Assembly (NCBI GenBank): GCA_963681505.1
Contig: OY811973.1
Span: forward strand, 14,057,402-14,121,401
Source: Eunapius fragilis
Taxonomy: Eukaryota > Porifera > Demospongiae > Spongillida > Spongillidae
Length of the DNA: 64,000 nt
Reading direction: 5' to 3'
This document shows positions 56,827-64,000 of this stretch, in pieces. How positions within the stretch are numbered: position 1 is the first letter of the stretch; each line of letters opens with the position of its first letter. A program made the translations under genes and the position numbers. The notes beneath the pieces were generated by a model that did no database searches, was not told where the DNA came from, and saw only the letters and a list, made by a program, of their open reading frames with translations.

Positions 56827-57622
56827 GCTAACTGTTCCTGCACGCGTGGAACTGAGAAGCTGTTCCTGCACGCGTGGAACTTAGAAGCTGTTCCTGCACG
56901 CGTGGAACTTAGAAGCTCTTCCTGCACGCGTGGAACTTAGAAGCTGCTCCTGCACGTGTGGAACTTAGAAGCTGTTCCTGCACGCGTGGAACTTAGAAGC
57001 TGTTCCTGCACGCGTGGAACTGAGAAGCTGTTCCTGCACGCGTGGAACTTAGAAGCTGCTCCTGCACGCGCGTGGAACTTAGAAGCTGCTCCTGCACGCG
57101 TGGAACTGAGAAGCTGTTCCTGTACGCATGGAACTTAGAAGCTGTTCCTGCACGCGTGGAACTGAGAAGCTGTTCCTGCACGCGTGGAACTGAGAAGCTG
57201 CTCCTGCACGCGTGGAACTGAGCTGTTCCTGCACGCGTGGAACTGAGAAGCTGCTCCTGCACGTGTGGAACTTAGAAGCTGTTCCTGCACGCGTGGAACT
57301 TAGAAGCTGTTCCTGTACGCATGGAACTTAGAAGCTGTTCCTGCACGCGTGGAACTTAGAAGCTGTTCCTGCACGCGTGGAACTGAGAAGCTGTTCCTGC
57401 ACGCGTGGAACTGAGAAGCTGCTCCTGCACGCGTGGAACTTAGAAGCTGTTCCTGCACGCGTGGAACTGAGAAGCTGCTCCTGCACGTGTGGAACTTAGA
57501 AGCTGTTCCTGCACGCGTGGAACTTAGAAGCTGTTCCTGCACGCGTGGAACTGAGAAGCTGTTCCTGCACGCGTGGAACTGAGAAGCTGTTCCTACACGC
57601 GTGGAACTTGAAGCTGCGTGGA
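56827..57622 (+). repeat. 28-bp minisatellite, ~28 copies, with palindromic core
   Basis: Units contain gttcctgcacgcgtggaact then tagaagct or gagaagct. Within each unit, gttcc and ggaac flank cgcg (MluI-type acgcgt), so each unit can fold on itself. Intergenic. Confidence 0.93.
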
Positions 57623-58443
57623 ACTGAGAAAATGGACTATTGTTTGTGCCCTGTGTGTACGCTTTGTATTCTTTGTTCTAAATATACAAACGTTAGTTAT
57701 GAAAATTTTAAAAGCTAGGTAGGAGGGGCTTTAAAAGCGTCTATCACGTGCCGATTTATGGCAAAACATCTGCTACGGATCCGTTACGGATTTGTTACGG
57801 ATCAGATATCTATTTGTGCCAGAACCGTTATAACAATCCGTTACACGTCATTTGACAAATCGACTGTTACGGATCCGATTTCGAAACCGTCAATCGGATC
57901 CGTAGAACAATCCGTAACAGACGAATATCTGATCAGTTACGGTTTTTTTTTTTGGTTGTGTATAACTCGTGTACCGAGAAACGGATAGTGTTGCTCTTTG
58001 TTGCTATCGAACCAGAAGGCAAAGACGGTCATTTTAATGATTTGTTCCAGTCTTCAAACTGTTTGCTTTAAGAGAACAAAAAAGTTCGTGTTTTACCTCG
58101 TCCCCAGACCAAATCTTCGTCGTCGTCTTCTATGAGTATAACTCGGGGTTTTAAAGAGCGCAAGTTATACCAATCGCTTTAGAATCTCCTGGAAGGACAT
58201 CTTCAGGTATCATGAAACGGACATACGTAGTCATTACGTAATGCGTAGTGTTAAATAGAAGCGTTCCCATGGCGACATTTACGTATATTTAGAATTGTAC
58301 AAACAAAAAAGGAGAGCTAAACAACGAGACGACGAGTTAGAATTCTCCCGCGTTCCTTACGGTGATCCCAAACAAAAGCGGGCGTCTGCTCGTGACGGTA
58401 ATTGAAGCGGGGGGGGGAAGGGCACTTGAAAAAAATAAAGAAA
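57623..58443. other. No gene; gttacggat-rich palindromic stretch
   Basis: Around 57,765-57,950 the words tccgttacgg and ggatccgt occur in both orientations, giving an irregular palindromic region. The rest shows nothing recognisable. Confidence 0.4.
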
Positions 58444-58729
58444 ACAAGTAAATAAAAACATTCTCTACGAGAAAGTTGGTGGGATATAGGATTTGATTAT
58501 GACATTGGTGGTGTAAAAAGCAAGGAAACAAGGTCTTATCAGAAGGGAAAATGTCATAGTCCTATATTTAGCACACAAACAACACATGTCCTAGAAATGT
58601 GCTAAATATAGGACTATGACATTTTCCCTTCTGATAAGACCTTGTTTCCTTGCTTTTTACACCACCAATGTCATAATCAAATCCTATATCCCACCAACTT
58701 TCTCGTAGAGAATGTTTTTATTTACTTGT
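58444..58729. repeat. Foldback element 1: 131-bp arms, 24-nt loop
   Basis: Arms 58,444-58,574 and 58,599-58,729 are inverse copies that look perfect by eye. They begin acaagtaaataaaaacattc and end tatatttagcac. Such a structure would transcribe into a long hairpin RNA. No coding capacity. Confidence 0.9.
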
Positions 58730-58770
58730 TAATAATCGATTTAAAAATGATAATAAAAAAAAAAGAGGAA

Positions 58771-59013
58771 ACAAGTAAAGAAAAACATTCTCTGACGAGA
58801 AAGTTGGTGGGATATAGGAATTGGAGGTGTAAAAAGGAGGGGAACAAGGTTTTGAGAAAAGGGTAATGAGACAAAAATCCTATATTTAGCACTTCTTTTG
58901 GTTCTGTTACATTTACACGTGCTAAATACAGTCCTCTCCTTTTTACACCACCTTTGCCTCCAATTCCTATATCCCACCAACTTTCTCGTCAGAGAATGTT
59001 TTTCTTTACTTGT
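58771..59013. repeat. Foldback element 2, related to element 1 but diverged
   Basis: Arm ends acaagtaaagaaaaacattc and gagaaagttggtgggatata are shared with element 1. The two arms are unequal in their inner part, so the hairpin is imperfect. It lies 41 bp after element 1. Confidence 0.85.
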
Positions 59014-59801
59014 AGAATCTACGGCCGCTGCGCTGGTGGGAATTTATAAAACGCATAGCGCATGGGAGGAGGGGGGGCGGAAGCATTTTGTGACTGTATA
59101 AGCAGGATTTTGTTTTGTCGTGTATCAACTGTGGAGTGGAGATGTGGAGATGAAGTCACAAAATTTGAATTGTAGTACGCCGTTAGCGGGCGAACAAATA
59201 AGAACATGTTTTAGAAAATGCTTAAAACGTCATGTTCCCAATCGCTTCTATAAAATCATTCCCACAATGGGTGTGGCGCTAATTCTTCGCCCCCATATAG
59301 AAATTTAAATTAAAAAAAAAACTTAACGGCAGTGCATATATAACTCTCTAGATTAAGAAGTATGCATTTATCCTGTTTTTGTTACATTATAAATCAAAAT
59401 TATTATGACTTTAACGGCTTAACTTAACAGTTGCCGTCCAATGGGGCAATGCAGCTTCCGTGAAGGTGGACAGTGAGGATGAAGAGTTTTTTGTATAAGT
59501 TTTGTGTTATTATTTAGTGTATCTAGTTTAATGTAGTTGGACATTAGTGTTTTATCTTTTATATAACCATTTAATTTAAAACGATGTTATACTTTTAAAA
59601 ATGAAAATAATAACGGGTGACTTCATGGCCATACAATTAATTAGTTGGGGCCTGGGAACGAAATTATGTTTCCAGAGGGTGTCTACAACCTGCATGCTTC
59701 AAGCTACGATCGTGGCTGTAGCCGTACAAGGATTAAAACTGTTAGCTTTTAATTAGTGATGACGTAACGCAGCGATTAAGGTCTGGGCCCAAGAGAAAAT
59801 C
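59014..59801. promoter_or_regulatory. Upstream region of PEX19
   Basis: No other gene is seen. A CRE-like tgacgtaa lies at about 59,760-59,767, close to the PEX19 start, in otherwise AT-rich sequence. A promoter role is inferred from position only. Confidence 0.35.
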
Positions 59802-59973
59802 ATGGCTGAAAGCAGCGGAGTGGATTCGTCAGCGGCTGCAAACGAACGCGAGGACCCGGCAGTCACTCCTAGTGGACCGCAACACGACAGAGAGGCGTCA
59901 CGTGCGCCACAAGCGGAGCAAAAGGAACAGAAAGTGAGCGACTTGGAACTAGACGCCCTTCTCGACAGTAAGA

Positions 59974-60005
<32 letters not shown>

Positions 60006-61958
60006 GCGTACCCGTTTCATTGAAACGTGATTCCTTCCGTCATTGGTAGGTTCGTTGAACGACTTCGGAAAGCACGTGCCGGAAAAAAAATCGAAATCGT
60101 CGATTAACGCGGAGCACGTCAACTTGGACATGCTACTGGGCGGGGCTACGGGTGGGCTCTCGTCCCCAGACTCGCAGTCCCCTGACAGCATGCCGGACTT
60201 CAAGACGCTGGAGGAGGCTCTGAGCGGGGCGCTTAGCGCGGACGCGGATGCACACATGGAAGAGGTGATCAGAGCCATTCAAGACGAGAACCCGGAGCTT
60301 TGGAAGGAGTTTGAGGCGTTCGCTACATCTGTTGATATGAAAGGTGGGCGTGTGCAGGAAGAAGCTGGGTCTGGGGAAGAGGGAGCAGGTGATCCGAAGT
60401 CAGTAGAAGCCAAATTGGAGGAGACACTTCACAAACTGAGGGAACAACAGGTGAGGAGAGGTGGGGAGAAGGGTAATATTTTATGGAGAATGGGGATGAG
60501 TGTAGTCCTCAGGGACCCTTGTCAGAGCCTGGGGTGGAACTTGCATGATTAATCTTCCACCATCGTATGTACCACCACCACCATCATCAAACAGCTATGG
60601 AAACAGATGTATATATGTGTGTATGTTAGCATACCTCCCAAAGCTACTAGGGGGGTTAACATACCACCCAGGGCTACTGGGGGTTAAAGTACCGCCCAGG
60701 GCTACTGGGGGTTAAAGTACCGCTCAGGGCTATTAGGAACCAGCAACTAGATTCATTTTGTGTTCAGTGTTACATAACCTCTCTGGTTAACCAATTGTAC
60801 ACAAGAATAAGACGTTACGCCATATACTGTCATATTGACTTTACATCTACAACCACAGAATGAACTAGTAGCTGGTTCCCTCCTTGCCAACCTGGGGGTT
60901 ACTACCCAGGGCTACTAGGGGTTAACATACCACCCAGGGCTACTAGGTGGTACTGCTGTAATAAGGAGACAATTGAATTTATAAAAGGAGAAAGTCTTAG
61001 AAGTGTCTCTCCTCCCATACCTAAGAACTCTTGTCTCTACAGACCGCAGGAGGGGACATGGATGACAGACTAAAAGACCTCCTGGGGGCAGAAGGGGGAG
61101 GAGAAGAGGGGGACGACCAACTGATGAAGCTCATGGAAGGAATGATGGGGATGTTGGTGTCCAAAGATGTTCTTTATCCTTCCCTCATGGAGCTGTGCAG
61201 CAGAGTGTGTAGCAGCCGCACACACCACACACACCCATGCACACAAATACACACACATGCACACACATGCACACAAATACACACACATGCACACCCATGC
61301 ACACAAATACACACACATGCACACACATGCACACAAATACACACACATGCACACACATGCACACAAATACACACACATGCACACAAATACACACACATGC
61401 ACACACACTGTACACATGTGTGTCACACACTATCCCCCCCACACACACACACACACACACATTGTACACTTTACATATACCCCCCCCCCCCCCATACACA
61501 TTCACACACACTGTACATGCACACACCACACTACCCCACAGTACCCTGAATGGCTCAAGCTGAAACGTGATGAGCTGAGCAGCGAGGACCAGGAACGTTA
61601 CACCAAACAGCTGGAGATCATGACTGCCGTCTGCAGGGAGTACGATGAACAAGGGTCTGACAAGTCCCCAGACCAGAGCAGACTTGACAGAATTATTAAG
61701 CACCTGCAGGAGGTATACACCAGCCTTTCTTCCCACATGCACACACTGCGCTGTTATTTAACCCTTTTCAGCTGCAGCAGTGTGGTGATCCACCTCAGGA
61801 TCTGGTGGGGAAAACTGTGAGTTTAAGGGCATTTCATACCTGTAAGCCCTTTATTCTCTTCCTCCTCCTCTCAAAAACCGTAGGGCGGAATAGCAGGACT
61901 TCCTGGGCCTTTGCCCAATCTTGATTTCAACAGCACTCAGAACTGTTCTGTTATGTAA
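59802..61958 (+). CDS. PEX19: PEX19: peroxisomal membrane protein import receptor
   Basis: Cytosolic chaperone and receptor that binds newly made peroxisomal membrane proteins and docks on PEX3. Exons: 59,802-59,967, 60,050-60,450, 61,043-61,204, 61,542-61,712, 61,772-61,816, 61,884-61,958; phases agree, 339 codons (human ~299). The acidic N-terminus contains [16 protein letters not shown], matching the family's PEX3-binding LDxLLD region. The middle carries [12 protein letters not shown] and [14 protein letters not shown] helices. The conserved cargo-binding core includes [17 protein letters not shown]. The protein ends NCSVM, a CaaX farnesylation box, as in known PEX19. Intron 1 carries a long poly-C; intron 3 a CA-rich minisatellite. 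The downstream gene starts 76 bp after the stop. Confidence 0.93.
60640..60960 (+). repeat. Dispersed ~30-bp repeat words in PEX19 intron 2
   Basis: Words cccagggctactgggggtta and close variants occur about six times in two clusters (60,640-60,740 and 60,890-60,950) between exons 2 and 3. Confidence 0.75.
61215..61530 (+). repeat. CA-rich 20-bp minisatellite in PEX19 intron 3
   Basis: Tandem acacacatgcacacaaatac units followed by plain (CA)n and a C run. Open frames across it on both strands are repeat artefacts. Confidence 0.9.
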
Positions 61959-62034
61959 CTAGTATTTTGTGTGTTCTAATTGTGCGTCCGGCGGGAGGCC
62001 AAGTTAAGAAATTTTGAAGCGCGGGAAAAATGAA

Positions 62035-64000
62035 ATGGAAGCTGTGTTTTGGCGCGGACAGCGCTCGAAGACGCACAATACTGTCCTAGTAGAAGGTAGG
62101 GAAGAGACGCGCTCCATTCGCACTCCTTGAAAGTGTTTGCACGCAGCGGACGAGTTGATCCAGTCCTGGTTGGATGGCGTGGACAAGACAAGCAGCGAAA
62201 ATGACGATGCGTGTAAAATACCTCGCTATACTTGGGCCTCTGGTGCGACTGGACCGTTGTCGGTGAGAAAGGCTCCGACCGGTCATGAAGCGGCACTGTG
62301 GCAAAAGATTCCGGAGCTCGTGCCGCTTTCCGAAGGAGAGGTCGACATTTCGGCGCGGGTGGAGTGGGAGGAGGGAGACGTGAGAGATAACGCAAGGGCA
62401 GTGGTGGAGGGTCTACTGCAGAAGACCCTCAGAGGCGTCGACGAACCTGAGAAGAGGGTGTCTTCGAAACGTGCGACGTGTGCCGACCCGCGCATCACCA
62501 TGGAGCTTAGACATAAGCAAGTGAGCGGGGGAGGTGGTTCTGGCGGTGCTCGTTGTTACTGTATATGTATATAGGTGAGCGAGAGACGAAGGCTTAAAGA
62601 CCTGGAGAGAGCCAAATCACGTGAGCTGCTGGAAAGAGCCAAAGAGGCGCAGCGTATGGCTGAGGCGTTGGTGAAGAGGGAAGAGGAGGAGAGGAAGAAG
62701 AGAACAAAGGCAGAGGAGGCCTTACTGAGGGAGCAGATGGCTGCCATAAGGAGAGAGATGCAGGGGCAGAAAGAGGCAGAAAGGTGTGTAATGAAAAGGG
62801 GAGGAGCTTAGGCTCTCATGGTTACCACTGCTGGTCATCCCTCATGCTCCTTATGGTCACCACTGGTCATCCCTCATGCTCCTTATGGTCACCACTGGTC
62901 ATCACTCATGCTCCTTATGGTCACCACTGGTCATCACTCGTGCTCCTTATGGTCACCACTGGTCATCACTCATGCTCCTTATGGTCACCACTGGTCATCA
63001 CTCATGCTCCTTATGGTCACCACTGGTCATCACTGATGCTCCTTATGGTCACCACTGGTCATCACTCATGCTCCTTATGGTCACCACTGGTCATCACTCA
63101 TACTCCTTATGGTCACCACTGGTCATCACTCGTGCTCCTTATGGTCACCACTGGTCATCACTCATGCTCCTTATGGTCACCACTGGTCATCCCTCATGCT
63201 CCTTATGGTCACCACTGGTCATCACTCATGCTCCTTATGGTCACCACTGGTCATCACTCATGCTCCTTATGGTCACCACTGGTCATCACTCGTGCTCCTT
63301 ATGGTCACCACTGGTCATCACTCATGCTCCTTATGGTCACCACCAGTTGGTCATCCCTCATGCTCCTTATGGTCACCACTGGTCATCACTCATGCTCCTT
63401 ATGGTCACCACTGGTCATCACTGATGCTCCTTATGGTCACCACTGGTCATCACTGATGCTCCTTATGGTCACCACTCATGCTCCTTATGGTCACCACTGG
63501 TCATCACTCATGCTCCTTATGGTCACCACTGGTCATCACTCATACTCCTTATGGTCACAACTGGTCATCACTCATGCTCCTTATGGTCACCACTGGTCAT
63601 CCCACTACTTATGCAGTGGTGATTCCCTCTGTTCTCTTGCAGGCTGCTCATGGTATCTGTTCAGGATGACCCTCCGGTATTGAGTGTTGTGGAGCAGGGG
63701 GAGTGGCTTATCTCTGAAGACGCCAGGGTTAAGAGGATTACAGCCACCAGAACTGCTCTACTGGAGCAGCTAGCTGAGGCTGAAGCCCTAGAAACCAAAA
63801 CTAACCTAAAGGTGAGGGGAAAGAGGGGGATAGTTTAGGCAGGTGATGGAACGTTGGTGAGGTTAGTTTAGGTGGGTGATGGAACATATTTATTCAACCA
63901 TGAGTTCAAGTTCTCTTTGTAGGTCTTGTCACAGTACTTCTCTTGTTGGCAAGGGGCCGTTGCTAGGCAACGTGCATGTGCACGCAAGGCAGCTGCAGTT
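62035..64000 (+). CDS. Coiled-coil protein gene, 5' part (possibly CCDC191-like), continues past the window
   Basis: Exons: 62,035-62,095, 62,147-62,520, 62,575-62,783, 63,643-63,811, 63,923 to beyond 64,000; phases match. The start MEAVFWRGQRSKTH is chosen because its donor joins ADELIQSWLDGVDK in frame. Exon 2 is mixed and acidic. Exon 3 is a strongly charged coiled coil (REEEERKKRTKAEEALLREQ). Exon 5 begins a Trp/Phe/Arg repeat type (YFSCWQGAVARQRACARKAA), as in CCDC191 and SFI1-like centrosomal or axonemal proteins. The family assignment is a guess from composition; the exon structure is better supported. Introns of 51 and 54 nt. The 76-bp gap to PEX19 suggests compact tandem genes. Confidence 0.7.
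62822..63603 (+). repeat. 32-bp minisatellite, ~24 copies, in intron 3 of the coiled-coil gene
   Basis: Units contain catgctccttatggtcacca followed by ctggtcatcact. It fills the intron between exons 3 and 4 (donor at 62,784, acceptor ending at 63,642). Long open frames across it are repeat artefacts. Confidence 0.93.

Noticed and set aside
61174..61820. His/Thr- and Cys/Val-rich frames at the PEX19 CA repeat
   Set aside because: The tract lies in intron 3; PEX19 exons on either side join in phase without it.
62784..63683. 299-codon frame of HHWSSLMLLMVTTG repeats
   Set aside because: It is the 32-bp intronic minisatellite read through; the neighbouring exons join in phase across it.

Overview
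This is eukaryotic, almost certainly metazoan, nuclear DNA. Genes are broken into many exons with GT-AG introns, often only 47-60 nt long, and about half of the window is minisatellite or transposon DNA. PEX19, LRRC58 and several ubiquitin-specific proteases (USP, peptidase C19) are recognisable. Tiny introns, many minisatellites and these animal genes would fit an early-branching invertebrate such as a demosponge, but the phylum is inferred and not shown by the sequence. All exon models below were joined by eye from splice signals, reading phase and family motifs; none was checked against transcripts.

Layout. Positions 1-12,620 and 18,742-27,551 are two copies of one tandem segmental duplication. 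Each copy holds a minus-strand USP (USP-B) and a plus-strand USP (USP-A) arranged head to head around a ~0.5 kb intergenic region with a perfect CRE, a TATA-like box and a long GT repeat. USP-A1 (790-9,002) has a complete 16-exon model of 781 codons. USP-A2 (19,998-26,855) keeps the frame in nearly every exon but has Ser in place of the catalytic Cys, Asn in the QQD box, and lost splice sites at two exons. USP-B1 is cut by the window edge. USP-B2 keeps five exons (18,742-19,509 down to 17,704), after which a decayed Ty3/Gypsy retrotransposon (about 12,620-17,700) replaces its 3' half. That retrotransposon itself carries a nested 552-bp MITE with a 6-bp target-site duplication.

From 41,213 down to 28,711 lies a third, intact USP on the minus strand (USP-C, 16 exons, 567 codons). 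Its exon pattern parallels USP-A, and the intron after its Cys-box exon is filled by a ~7 kb array of a 23-bp repeat (~300 copies). From 41.7 to 46.4 kb there are several minisatellites, including a 33-bp array of ~73 copies. LRRC58 is on the minus strand at 47,493-48,550. A gene-poor 11 kb with MITEs, long hairpins and a 28-bp array follows. PEX19 (59,802-61,958, with a CaaX box) and, 76 bp after its stop, the 5' half of a coiled-coil protein gene (62,035 to the window end) close the window.

The main biological interest is a local USP family evolving by head-to-head pair duplication, in-frame coding repeat expansion inside the protease domain, and loss of the catalytic residue in one copy. 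The same repeats have expanded in one duplicate and contracted in the other.
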